Source of the DNA: Dendrophyllia cribrosa
Taxonomy: Eukaryota; Cnidaria; Anthozoa; Scleractinia; Dendrophylliidae
Reading direction: 5' to 3'
DNA length: 64,000 bases
Assembly (NCBI GenBank): GCA_024195265.1
Contig: JAJLRJ010000001.1
Location: 54,144,202-54,208,201 of the forward strand
A program made the translations under genes and the position numbers. Below, in pieces: positions 34,365-46,397 of the stretch (positions within the stretch are counted from its first letter, which is position 1; each line of letters begins with the position of its first letter). The notes below the pieces were generated by a model, which was not told the DNA's origin, did no database searches, and saw only the letters and a program-made list of their open reading frames with translations.

Positions 34365-36230
34365 CTAGACAGCATAAAAACCGAACATGAAGCTTGTAGT
34401 GACGATCAGGAGGAGTCCGCTAACCACAGGACCGTAGGCGCCATTGCAGTAGTTCGATGAACAGCATTTTACTTCACATTTGATATTAGGACCGCGGCAG
34501 GCTGGGTTGTCGGATGCTGAACAGGCTGCCGCGCACCCTTTAACGTATCCTTCATCCCTGATGCCAGAGGTGGCGTAAGCTTTTGCTGTGACACACCTTG
34601 ACGAACCTAAGCACCTGACTCTTTTTCTGTTTCTATCGCAGTCTCTGAAGGAGATAGTGCTTTTACACTGATAACATTCACGGGATACCACTGCAATGAG
34701 AAAGATCGAAGGAAATCAGAGCCATAAAACATTCACAAGCCAGCCGGCACTCGGAGAGGCATTAATTGGAAAAAGTATGCAGGAATCTCCTGGATGATTA
34801 CACCTTAAACGCTTTGATGGGGTATACGGCCTTTTTCTTAAAACCCCTACCCACAGTTTCAGATTTTTTCTATCCATTTTAAGACCTAAGTAGCCTAACC
34901 TAATGTTCTCCATTTAAGTAAGACATAAGGATTAATATTAAAAAAATAGAACGCGATGTATTGTTTTCAGCAACCTAAGGCGAGTCTAATGATCGAAAGC
35001 CGAGATAAAACTGAAACACACCATTAAGTGAAGACCCAAGTCAAATAAGCATGATTTTTGACGCTGAAATTATTACATTAGGACGGTGCGAGCACGTACG
35101 TGAACCATATGATACTCAATTGCAAAATCTCTGCAATTTTTTGTAACTTCCTGTTTCTGTAATGAAAAAATATTTGTTCAGTTCATTTCCCCGCCGAAGC
35201 ACGCGAGATACAGACCAGTACGTACTGCGTCTGCGAAGCTTCCTTTGATGGGGTATACGTACGGCAGTCTAAGGCGAATCTAATGACCGAAAGAGGTAAA
35301 ACTGAAACACGCCAATAAGTGAAGACCCAATTCAAATAAGCATGATTTCTGACGCTAAAATTATCGCAGAAAAAAGTACGTGTACCATATGATACTCAAA
35401 ATCTCTACAATGTTTTTATAACTTCCTGTTTCTGCTGGAATGAAAAAATAGCTGTTCATTATTTAAGGCTATTATTTACCCCGCCGAAGCACGCGAGATA
35501 CAAACCAGTACTACTGCGTCTGCGAAGCACGCGAGATACAAACCAGTACTACTGCGTCTGCGAAGCACGCGAGATACAAACCAGTACTACTGCGTCTGCG
35601 AAGCACGCGAGATACAAACCAGTACTACTGCGTCTGCGAAGCACGCGAGATACAAACCAGTACTACTGCGTCTGCGAAGCACGCGAGATACAAACCAGTA
35701 CTACTGCGTCTGCGAAACTTTCTTTGAACGCAACACCACAGTATCTTATGCCAACTAAGATTTTCGAGAAGTGCTCGCCCTTAATATTCTTCAATTGACT
35801 GATCTTTCTATTGGTCTAGCATTTCATTCAACTTTTTAGAGTCCTTAAAACTAGATATTTTCAGTTAGCAAATTCTACAAGTGTCGCAAAGGAAGCGTGT
35901 AAAGGATGCTTACAGAAATATATTTTCTTTTCAGCACTTTGAAACAATTGTTGGACCCAATAAATTGCGGCCGCTTCGTTCTAAAATCTGACGCATGCCT
36001 CCTTTTTTAGGAAAGAGAACTTTAAAGAATACAAATGTTAACGTGATCAAAAGAGCGGCCGTGGAATAACACGGCAGCAAGCCCGACACCGGGTTCCTAA
36101 GTATAAATTCGAAACAACATAATTTTAAAAGGGCTGAAAACATTTTAAGCGAGCATGATTGGCCATTCTTACCCATTGGCAAGATAATCAGGAACATCAA
36201 TACTGTAGCCAGGTGCTGCATCTTCCACAT
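34365..36230 (-). CDS. Ly6/uPAR (LU, three-finger) GPI-type surface protein 3
   Basis: Exon 1 (36230-36173, 58 nt) encodes the signal peptide MWKMQHLATVLMFLIILPM and ends ATGG/GTAAG in phase 1. Exon 2 (34690-34365) follows TTTCTCATTGCAG in matching phase, giving 127 residues. The LU domain starts SRECYQCKS, has 12 cysteines with CC-x4-CN, and goes through a two-residue hinge straight into a hydrophobic GPI tail (VVSGLLLIVTTSFMFGFYAV). It is close to LU gene 4 over the LU domain but lacks that gene's Ser/Thr/Pro stalk. The intron (1.5 kb) holds a six-copy 38-bp minisatellite. An intact orphan first exon at 42644-42701, about 8 kb upstream in transcription order, could serve as an alternative first exon. 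Predicted to be anchored at the cell surface; ligand unknown. Confidence 0.85.
35487..35716. repeat. 38-bp minisatellite, six copies
   Basis: The unit is GAAGCACGCGAGATACAAAC followed by CAGTACTACTGCGTCTGC. Units B, C and D have it once each, so the expansion is specific to copy A, inside the intron of LU gene 3. Confidence 0.85.
36173..36230 (-). other. Signal-peptide exon of LU gene 3
   Basis: ATG at 36230-36228, 19 codons plus one base, donor GT at 36172-36171. Almost identical to 48131-48188. Confidence 0.8.
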
Positions 36231-37330
36231 TTTTGTTCTCTTTAAACACTTTCTGATGTTTGTTTCACGATCGACACTGTAGACGTTATAGTTGTAGAAC
36301 TTTGATGTGCTGTCTTGGTCACTTAGAAAACGAATGACAAACTCAACAGGTTGTACATATAAATTGCGCCTATCATGAATAGCGATCACCTCAAGAACAA
36401 TATAACAGAGTACGGAAACCGCAAATATGCTCGGGTTACGGTCCGTGGCCGCAATTGAGGTAAACTAATGACGTGTTCTACCACTGTCATTTTTCTTAAG
36501 TGCGAAGTTATATTTCAGAAGGATTTCAGTTCTTAATTAATGGCACGGAAAGCAAACTTGGCCGAAAACTATGCTTTTTGTTCTTTATCTCTCTTGTTCT
36601 ATGAGCTGTATAAGTCCGACAATTAACCCTTTCACTCACATATTCGATTATGGAGACGCGTAGTTAGTTCTAACTTTTAGTTTGCGGATAAATTCCTATG
36701 GTGTGACCATTCAAATGAAACCTCTTCAGGGCAGTAATTTTGCATGGTACCATTTGTTTTTTAATATTTCACAAAATGAAATTTGGGATTTTTCTTGAAT
36801 TTTGATTTCCACACTCTAACAGGACTAAGGGGTTGACAGAACATGTAGATTGGCAGTGGTTAGTGTACTGATTTAAAGATTGTGGGAATACTAGTTAATA
36901 TATATTTGTAACTACCCATAGCTACGTGTCAAGCTGAAAAGAAAGGTCAGTGAAATTACTAATTGTCTCCACTAACGACGATAATCCGTACCGTCTCACA
37001 GCTCAGAATAGATTCCATTGTGCGTCAGTAATTGCCACACATTATTCGAAAGCTTACATGCTTTTGTATCTCTAAATCATTATTACTTAGAGAAAACGCA
37101 TGGAATTACAAAACAGAAATCCTAAAGATTCCAAAATTTAAGAAGAAGCGAGTTTTGAATTGATATGAAAGTGCTAGTTCAAACTATTGTCACCTGCCAA
37201 TTTAGTTACAGGAAGTTCCCGCAGTAAAATTACTTGATGACTCAATCACTTTTAAAGTTTGGAGAGCACTCAAGCGCTAGACGCTTGTCTCGTGCCGGCT
37301 CCAAACTTTCCATGTGCTCCATGCATAACT

Positions 37331-39276
37331 CAGTACTTGGTTTGTAAATAAGTGATAAAAAAATTCAGAAGCCGCGTTAAAAAATAGTTTTGGATTTCAA
37401 GGGATTGTAGAAAGTTTGAAACTATACATATGGGCCAAATTTTGGAGCAAGCACAAGAGTATCTGAATTGCAAAACGGTCGTATTTTTGCGTTGGTCATA
37501 CGAATGCGCGCGGTCTTTGAACAAAAGGTCTGGAGCGAGTGTGAATACGGAGAGTAGGACTGTGGAAAGACGCCTCACACGCGTGTAAGGTTCGCGCTTT
37601 GCGCGCGAGGATCCACACTTTCGGTGCTTCGCGCCTTTGCGAGCGAGCAGCGAAAAAAAAAACCCCGAAAGGGCTTGTTGAACTAAGTAATCTATGCAAT
37701 TTTCAGCTTTTTTCATGCAATATTTAAGGAAATATCTACTATCAAAAACTGCAAAATTGTTGGGTGGCAAAAGCGTTAATGAGCCATACATTCTTTGTAA
37801 AATTTTGAGTTTTTAATACAGCATTGCATGAAGTGTTTCTAGTATATCGGGCTCAAATTTTCAGAGAAAGCTAATTGTGCTATGCCCTTTCAATATTCAG
37901 AGTTGATTTTTTTGTAGGTAGGTTAGAGAACGAGGCGCATATGCTAATGAGGCAAATTCTTGGTTTTCACGTGACGTCATCAAATTCGAAAATCATAAAT
38001 CGCAATGCCTTCTGAGTTTATATGTCCACCAGGATGAAGATGACTTAAAAATAAATCCACGAGCCGCAGGCAAGTGGATCCACAGCAAACGTTGACAATG
38101 TTATGACGAATTTTATCATCAATAAGAGGACAGACGCATAAAAAACTGACGTCAACTTGTTTTTTCCAATAACAAAAACGCCAAAATCGTAAAAAACCGG
38201 ATGAAATGAAGAGTTAACGCAAGGTAAACATGACAAATTGCTGAGTTTTATTCAAATTGACGCAAATATCATTGTCAATAAGTTTTCTCGCTTTCTCATT
38301 GGCTAACTGAAACAATAAAGACATTGGCATTGGCTAAAAAATTGGAAGGATGACATCTTGCATAAATTAAAATTTTATGTGTCCGTACTCTTATTGATGA
38401 TAAAAATTGACCAATCAGCATGCGAGAATAACTTCAGTTATGGTAAAAACTGGTATCCACATACCATATTAGAAACAGTTTTATAGGATGTATAGTTTAG
38501 ATTCTTTTTTATGACGTCATGTGCAAACCAAGCACGAACAAATTGTTATAAAATTAAAAAGGTGCGGCCCAAATGCGTATGGATTTCGAGCTGTTTTGGT
38601 CTGGAAATGGAAATCAATCTAGGAGTCAGGCGCGCATCTCTCGTGTAGATAGTGTTTTCCAACAAATATTCAACTTTTGTTGATTTTAAACTGCTGAGCA
38701 ATAAATTTCTAAATTTAAGAATTTCAAAGAAGTCGCGTTAATGTCACTCGATAATAACTGAAACATAGCTATCGGGCCGGAAATGTTATCGGAATAAAAG
38801 CCACATCAACTTTACGTAATGATCTTAAGTCTTCTGTCCACGCTGCAGTTCACTTTCAAACTTTTCGCCGTTCTGTTCAGGCAACAACTGACGACGCCAC
38901 GGGGAACATACTTCCGTGACGTCACTCAGTCTCAGCCTTTTTAAACGCGGTGGGAATTTTGAAAAGCCGAACTTTGGCGGGCCATAACAAATCGGGGTTT
39001 TAAGCAAAATCAAACATTTTTGCGGCATTTTGTTCAGAAAAATAGTAAGATTTTTTTTAGCAAAAAAAGTGTTTGGGGGTTATAGGCACTTTAAGTCTGC
39101 GGTGTGCTAGACTTGTGAGAAAGTGGATCGAAGGCACAAACATCGTGAAGATTAAACTCTTTCCAAAATCTGTAGACAAAATGGCTATGACATTTCTTCC
39201 ATAAAGTAATTTTTTTACGGTTGATTTGATCTTCTCGTCGAATATTGAGAGGCGGCAAAGCTTTGGACAACGGTTT
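37331..39276. other. Intergenic stretch, no gene supported
   Basis: Includes a GC-rich block at 37495-37650 (CACACGCGTG and GCGCGC words) in otherwise AT-rich DNA, probably an unclassified repeat. Open segments show no domain or splice support. Confidence 0.45.
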
Positions 39277-40182
39277 TGGTAAAGTAAAGTAAAACTTTAT
39301 TTCAGCAGGGTGGCCCATTCAGCTCGAAGGCTGGTATCCACAGGGACCCTGCATTTAAAAAATACTTTACATTATGCTAATTACAAAGGCTAAAAAATAC
39401 ATTAGAGGACTAGGCAAAATACAATGCTAATTTAAACTGATTAGAAGGCAAAAAATGTATTACTAAAATTTATGATAAAAATAATTTTTTTGCTAGGCGG
39501 CAGAAAGTCTGTTTGTTAGCAGCGCTTGCGATATTTACAGGGAGTTCGTTAAAAATTTTCGCGCCACTAAAAAGAAAGGTATTTTTCCCATAATTTCGTT
39601 TGACCTTTGGAAGGGAAAGCCTATTGCTCTGCCTTGTAGTATAGTTATGAATTTCGCTAAATCTGGTAAAATATGATATAAAATAGCCAGGAACTAAAGA
39701 AAGAAGACAAAGAAAAACAAATTTAGCTTTATAATAATAGCGCCTGCTTGAAAGAGTTGACCAGTGTAAATATTCCATTGCCTCGGAGGAGCGTACACAC
39801 GAGTAATTATCCGGGCAGATCTATTTTGTAGGCGTTGTAGTCTATCCTGGTCTTGTTGTAAAAGACTACTCCATGCGATATCGCGATAATCAAATATAGG
39901 AAGAATGATAGTATTATGCACGAGTATTGATGCCTTTCTTGTCACGAAACATCTACCACGGCCCAGAATACTAACTCTAGTTGCCACCTTTTTACACACA
40001 TAATCCGCATGCGCCTTCCAAGTCATAAAGTTGTCAAACACAACACCTAGGTATTTGAAGGTGGTAACACAAGATATACCCTTCCCGAGAAGATTTAAGC
40101 TTAGATTACAATCGCGCTCTTTGTGCCTTTGAGATGGTTTTCGCGTTGTAGCTCTCGTCTCCCTTGGGAGATTGCATGAACA
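39277..40182 (-). pseudogene. 5'-truncated LINE reverse-transcriptase remnant
   Basis: Two minus-strand frames join near 39694-39778. The upstream one has ISCVTTFKYLGVVFDNFMTW, then KAHADYVCKKV, then ILPIFDYRDIAWSSL and DRLQRLQNRSARIIT. The downstream one has HNYTTRQSNRLSLPKVKRNY and IFNELPVNI. These are the thumb and C-terminal motifs of CR1/jockey-like reverse transcriptases. The 3' end has AATAAAG followed by TTTAC repeats. Truncation plus frameshift make it dead. Confidence 0.8.
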
Positions 40183-40789
40183 TTTGATTGACGTGTTTAC
40201 CTTTTTCAACCAATCAGAACGGTCCGTACGCCAGCGTACGACCACTCAAAAAGCCCACGATACCGAGCAGGCGGTTTCTCGCGGCTTCACCGTTCGCAAA
40301 CTCGCGGCTTATCGCGCACGCCAACAAAAACCGCCAGCTACGCAGGGTAGATACAGACCAGTACGTACTGCGTCTGCGAAGCTTTCTTTGAGCGCAAAAT
40401 CAAAGTAAGGCTTATTCCAACTTAGATTTTCGAGAAGTGCTCGCCCTTAACATCAGCTTCAATTGGCCGATCTTTCTATTGATTTAGCATTTCATTTAAC
40501 ATTTTTAGAGTCTTTTAATTAGAACTAGTTGGCGAGTTCTTGACTACAGGTGTCGCAAAGGAAAACATTTGAAATAATTGTTGGATTCATTTTTGTGATA
40601 TCTGCATGGAACAATCAAGGACTCAGTAAATTTAAATAACTTTAAATACAAATGTTAACGTGATCAAAAGACCGGCCGTGGAAGAACAAAGAAGTAAGCC
40701 CGACGCCGGGTTTCTATGTATAAATTCGAAACAACATAATTTTAAAAGGGCTGAAAACATTTTAATCAAGCATGATTGGCCATTCTTAT

Positions 40790-40845
40790 CCATTGGCAAG
40801 ATAATCAGGCCTCAATACTGTAGCCAGGTGCTGCATCTTTCACAT
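40790..40845 (-). pseudogene. Dead orphan LU signal-peptide exon (unit B)
   Basis: A clear homologue of the 36173-36230 exon, but with TGA at codon 2 (TGG to TGA), a 2-nt deletion in the middle, and the donor changed from GTAAG to ATAAG. No LU exon lies between it and unit A. Confidence 0.75.
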
Positions 40846-41879
40846 TTTTGTTTTCTATCAAAACTTTGTGTTGTTTGTTTCACGATCGACACTGTAGACG
40901 TTATAGTAACTTTGATGTGCTGTCTTGCTCGCTTACTGACAAGCAATGACAAACTCAACAGAGCTGTACAGAAAAATGCGTGATCATGAATAGCGGTCAC
41001 CTACAAGAACAATATCATGAACAGAGTACGGAAACCGCAAATACACCGCAAATATGCTCGGGTTACGGTCCGTGGCCGCTTTGAGGTAAACTGATCACGT
41101 GTTCTACCACTGTCATTTTTCTTAAGTGCGAAGTTATATTGTGTTTTAGAGGGATTTCAGTTTTTAATTGAAAATGGCGTTACTGTTTTGGCACGGAAAG
41201 CAAACTTGGCCGAAAACTATGCTAACTGGTGATTTGGCCATGAGTCACAAATTGTTTAATTCCAAACGAGCTTTTATGGTATCATGAGACTACTTTTTCA
41301 TGTAATAAACTTAGTACCGTATTTATTTGAAAGACTTTTTCGTGATGCTTGTTCCCGATGCCGTTCAGTAAAGTCCGCCAATTAACTCTTTCACTCCGCC
41401 CAGACGGTCAAATATGGAGACATGTCGTGTAGTTCTAACTATGAATCTGTGGACGAAATCCTATGGTGTGGCCATTCAAATAAAACCTCTTTGGCAGTAC
41501 TTTTGCATGGCCATGGCACCATTTGTTTTTCAATATTTCACAAAATGAAATTTGGGATTTTTCTTGAATTTTGATTTTGACTCTCTTATAGGAGTAAAGG
41601 GTTGACAGAACATGTATATTGACATTGGTCAGTGTACGGATTTAAAGAATGCGGAAATACTGGTTAATATATATTTGTTATCCTATAGCTATGTGCCAAG
41701 CTGACAAGAAAGGTCAGTGAAATTACTAATTGCCTCCACTAACGACGATAATCCTTACCGTCTCCCAGTTCAATGAACTTATAGAAGCATTGAATAAGGT
41801 GACAAATGACAAGCAATAAAATGATTACAGACAAAACTTTGCGCTTTTATGCCCCAGTTGGGAGGAGGAGAATTAAGTA

Positions 41880-43870
41880 AGATTAAAAAATAGAACGCGA
41901 TGTATTGTTCTCAGCAGCCTAAGACGAGTCTAATGACCGAAAGAGGTAAAACTGAAACACGCCAATAAGTGAAGACCCAAAAAATTATTGCAGAAAAAAT
42001 GTTAAGGTGCAAGTACGTCTATCATATGATACTCAAAATCTTTGCAATGTTTTTATAACTGGAATGAAAAAATAGCTGTTCATTATTTCAAGCTATATTA
42101 CTCCGCCGAAGCACGCGGGATACAGACCGGTACTACTGCGTCTGCGAAACTTTCTTTGAGCGCAAAATCAAAGTATCTTATGCCAACTAAGATTTTTGAA
42201 AAGTGCTCGCCCTTAATATTCTTCAATTGACTGATTTTTCTATAGATTTAGCATTTCATTCAACTTTTTTAGAGTCTTTAGAACTAGATATATTCAGTTA
42301 GAAAATTCTACAAGTGTTGCAATGAAAGAAAGTGTGTCAAGAATGCTTACAGAAATATATTTTTCTTTTCAGCACTTTGAAACAATTGTTGGATTCTTCT
42401 ATTTTTGTGATATCTGGAACAATCAAGGACTCAGTAAATTGCGGCCGCATCGTTCTAAAATCTGACGCATGCCTCCTTTTTTAGGAAAGATAACTTTAAA
42501 TACAAATGTTAACGTGATCAAAACACTGGCCGTGGAATAACAAAGAAGCAAGCCCGACAATGGGTTTCTATGTATAAATTCGAAACAACATAATTTTAAA
42601 AGGGCTGAAAACATTTTAAGCGAGAATGATTGGCCATTCTTACCCATTGGCAAGAAAATCAGGATCATCAATACTGTAGCCAGGTACTGCATGTTCCACA
42701 TTTTTGTTCTCTATTAACACTTTCTGTTGTTTGTTTCACAATCGACACTGTAGACGTTATAGATGTAGAGCTTTGATGCGCTGTCTTGCTCTCTTAGACA
42801 AGGAATGACAAACTCAACAGTGCTTTGTAAGTTATCTAAAACAGTTACGTGATCACGATCATGAATAGCGGTCACCTACAAGAACAATATAAGTCATATA
42901 ACAGAGTACGGAAACCGCAAATATACCTCAAATATGCGCCGGTTACGGTCCGTGGCCGCTTCGAGGTGAACTGATCAAGTGTTACACCAGGATTTCAGTT
43001 CTTAATTGAAGATGGCGTTACTGTTTTGGCACTGAAAGCAAACTTGGCCGAAAACTATGGTTTTGTTTTTCATCTCTCTTGTTCTATGAGCTGTATAAGT
43101 CCGACAATTAACCCTTTCACTCACATATTCGATTATGGAGACGTGTAGTTAGTTCTAAGTTTTAGTTTGCGGATGAAATCCTATGGTGAGACCATTCAAA
43201 TTAACCTCTTTGGCAGTAATTTTGCATGACCATTTGTTTTTTAATATTTCACAAAATAAATTTGGGATTTTTCTTGAATTTTGCATTGACACTCTTATAA
43301 GAGTAAGGGGTTGACACAACATGTAGATTGGCAGTGGTCAGTGTACTGATTTAAAGATTGCGGAAATACTAGTTAATACATATTTGTAATCCCATAGCTA
43401 GCTATGTGCCAAGCTGACAAGAAAGGTCAGTGAAATTACTAATTGTCTCCACTAACGATGATAATCCGTACCGTCTCACAGCTCAGAACAGATTCCATTG
43501 TGCGTCAGTAATTGCCACACATTATTCGAAAGCTTACATGCTTTTGTATCTCTAAATCATTATTACTTAGAGAAAACGCGTGGAATTCCAATGATATGCA
43601 TATACAGTAGATAAGCCTTTTAGGGTACAAAAAAAATACAGACCCGAAAACAGAAATCCTTAAGATTCCAAAATTTAAGAAGAAGCGAGTTTTGAATTAA
43701 TATGAAAGTGCTAGTTCAAAACTATTGTCACCTGCCAATTTAGTTACAGGAAGTTCAGTAAAATTACTTGATGACTAATCACTTTTGAAGTTTGGAGAGC
43801 ACTCAAGCGCTAGACGCTTGTCTCGTAATCTCCAAACTTTCCATGTGCTCCATGCATAACTCAGTACTTG
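41880..43870. repeat. LU upstream unit, copy C
   Basis: Copy of unit A carrying an intact orphan signal exon (42644-42701). It ends with the GCTAGACGCTTGTCTCGT segment immediately before the satellite array. Confidence 0.7.
42644..42701 (-). other. Intact orphan LU signal-peptide exon (unit C)
   Basis: ATG at 42701-42699; reads MWNMQYLATVLMILIFLPM, then a GGTAAG donor in phase 1. It is undamaged, but the nearest LU exon downstream on its strand is that of LU gene 3 (34690), about 8 kb away. It may be an alternative first exon for that gene or a duplication leftover. Confidence 0.7.
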
Positions 43871-43964
43871 TTTCATAATAACACAAAAGGAATAGGTATA
43901 GGTATGGGCAGTTTATTACATATGCAGGAAGGCATATTGTGACGTCATTGACTAGGCATTTAAT

Positions 43965-45793
43965 CCACCTATTCCACAGTACCTATTCCACCTATTCCAC
44001 AGTACCTATTCCACCTATTCCACAGTACCTATTCCACCTATTCCACAGTACCTATTCCACCTATTCCACAGTACCTATTCCACCTATTCCACAGTACCTA
44101 TTCCACCTATTCCACAGTACCTATTCCACCTATTCCACAGTACCTATTCCACCTATTCCACAGTACCTATTCCACCTATTCCACAGTACCTATTCCACCT
44201 ATTCCACAGTACCTATTCCACCTATTCCACAGTACCTATTCCACCTATTCCACAGTACCTATTCCACCTATTCCACAGTACCTATTCCACCTATTCCACA
44301 GTACCTATTCCACCTATTCCACAGTACCTATTCCACCTATTCCACAGTACCTATTCCACCTATTCCACAGTACCTATTCCACCTATTCCACAGTACCTAT
44401 TCCACCTATTCCACAGTACCTATTCCACCTATTCCACAGTACCTATTCCACCTATTCCACAGTACCTATTCCACCTATTCCACAGTACCTATTCCACCTA
44501 TTCCACAGTACCTATTCCACCTATTCCACAGTACCTATTCCACCTATTCCACAGTACCTATTCCACCTATTCCACAGTACCTATTCCACCTATTCCACAG
44601 TACCTATTCCACCTATTCCACAGTACCTATTCCACCTATTCCACAGTACCTATTCCACCTATTCCACAGTACCTATTCCACCTATTCCACAGTACCTATT
44701 CCACCTATTCCACAGTACCTATTCCACCTATTCCACAGTACCTATTCCACCTATTCCACAGTACCTATTCCACCTATTCCACAGTACCTATTCCACCTAT
44801 TCCACAGTACCTATTCCACCTATTCCACAGTACCTATTCCACCTATTCCACAGTACCTATTCCACCTATTCCACAGTACCTATTCCACCTATTCCACAGT
44901 ACCTATTCCACCTATTCCACAGTACCTATTCCACCTATTCCACAGTACCTATTCCACCTATTCCACAGTACCTATTCCACCTATTCCACAGTACCTATTC
45001 CACCTATTCCACAGTACCTATTCCACCTATTCCACAGTACCTATTCCACCTATTCCACAGTACCTATTCCACCTATTCCACAGTACCTATTCCACCTATT
45101 CCACAGTACCTATTCCACCTATTCCACAGTACCTATTCCACCTATTCCACAGTACCTATTCCACCTATTCCACAGTACCTATTCCACCTATTCCACAGTA
45201 CCTATTCCACCTATTCCACAGTACCTATTCCACCTATTCCACAGTACCTATTCCACCTATTCCACAGTACCTATTCCACCTATTCCACAGTACCTATTCC
45301 ACCTATTCCACAGTACCTATTCCACCTATTCCACAGTACCTATTCCACCTATTCCACAGTACCTATTCCACCTATTCCACAGTACCTATTCCACCTATTC
45401 CACAGTACCTATTCCACCTATTCCACAGTACCTATTCCACCTATTCCACAGTACCTATTCCACCTATTCCACAGTACCTATTCCACCTATTCCACAGTAC
45501 CTATTCCACCTATTCCACAGTACCTATTCCACCTATTCCACAGTACCTATTCCACCTATTCCACAGTACCTATTCCACCTATTCCACAGTACCTATTCCA
45601 CCTATTCCACAGTACCTATTCCACCTATTCCACAGTACCTATTCCACCTATTCCACAGTACCTATTCCACCTATTCCACAGTACCTATTCCACCTATTCC
45701 ACAGTACCTATTCCACCTATTCCACAGTACCTATTCCACCTATTCCACAGTACCTATTCCACCTATTCCACAGTACCTATTCCACCTATTCCA
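43965..45793. repeat. 23-bp satellite array, about 79 copies
   Basis: The unit is CCTATTCCACCTATTCCACA followed by GTA. No variant unit was noticed by eye. As 23 is not a multiple of three, every plus-strand frame cycles through all phases, and the unit has no plus-strand stop, so the array is open for over 600 codons with a 23-residue period (STYSTYSTVPIPPIPQY and LFHLFH). I read this as satellite DNA, not a gene. Perfect homogeneity implies recent amplification or an assembly effect. Confidence 0.95.
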
Positions 45794-46110
45794 TCGTGGG
45801 GTTAATTCTGACCCTATACTACTACTATTTACATTTGTAATTTCTTACGTTACATATTTATATTTAAATTTAGATTTATCCTTTTTAATATTGTATTAAT
45901 TAAGTGTCTTTTTTTTTCCATTTTTTTTTTCTTTAACCTAAAGGAATAATGTAAATAGTGTTTTGACTGAATAGTTTTTTTAAGTGAAATTAATTGTAAA
46001 ATAAGATTTTTTAGTTAGCTTTGTTATCAATAAAAGATTTGGTTATAGTTATGTGATTTTTTATCTTAAGATGAATAAAGATTATTATTATTATTATTAT
46101 TTTCTTTCTC
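45794..46110. repeat. AT-rich retroelement-tail-like segment
   Basis: Ends with AAGATGAATAAAGATTATTA and ATT repeats, the usual form of a LINE 3' end. No coding part seen. Confidence 0.4.
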
Positions 46111-46397
46111 TCAACAACTACAGTATATAAACACAAATATAAAGAAGTCGATATCAAAATAAATCAGTTAATTATTTTAAAAATTGAAATAACATCAAAA
46201 GATTAATAAAATAATGCAACCTTTTTAATTTTCATTTTCGATTTAAATCCTGTGTGTTTTTGGTAATTAACATGTAAAGATAAAGTTAAAAAATCGAATT
46301 AAAATAAAATACAGTCCATCTTTTTTAACTTACAATACAGTAAAACAAAAAATGTATTTCAGTCTCTAAATTATTTGACCTTTTATTTTTACGCAGT

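Larger units (their letters stand above)
34915..37330. repeat. LU upstream unit, copy A
   Basis: One of four related blocks (A 34915-37330, B about 40345-41870, C about 41880-43870, D about 47025-49225). Shared landmarks are GCGATGTATTG, the GCACGCGAGATACAAACC motif, the signal-peptide exon and a tail with GCTAGACGCTTGTCTCGT. A and D also carry internal partial duplications of their left part. Confidence 0.75.

Noticed and set aside
35931..36389. 152-codon minus-strand frame as a single gene (also 42423-42701 and 47886-48188)
   Set aside because: These frames are LU signal exons read through their donor into the intron. The GTAAG donor at the same position in each copy is the better explanation.
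43939..45840. 633-codon plus-strand reading frame
   Set aside because: It lies wholly in the 23-bp satellite. The period and the lack of stop words explain its openness in every plus-strand frame.
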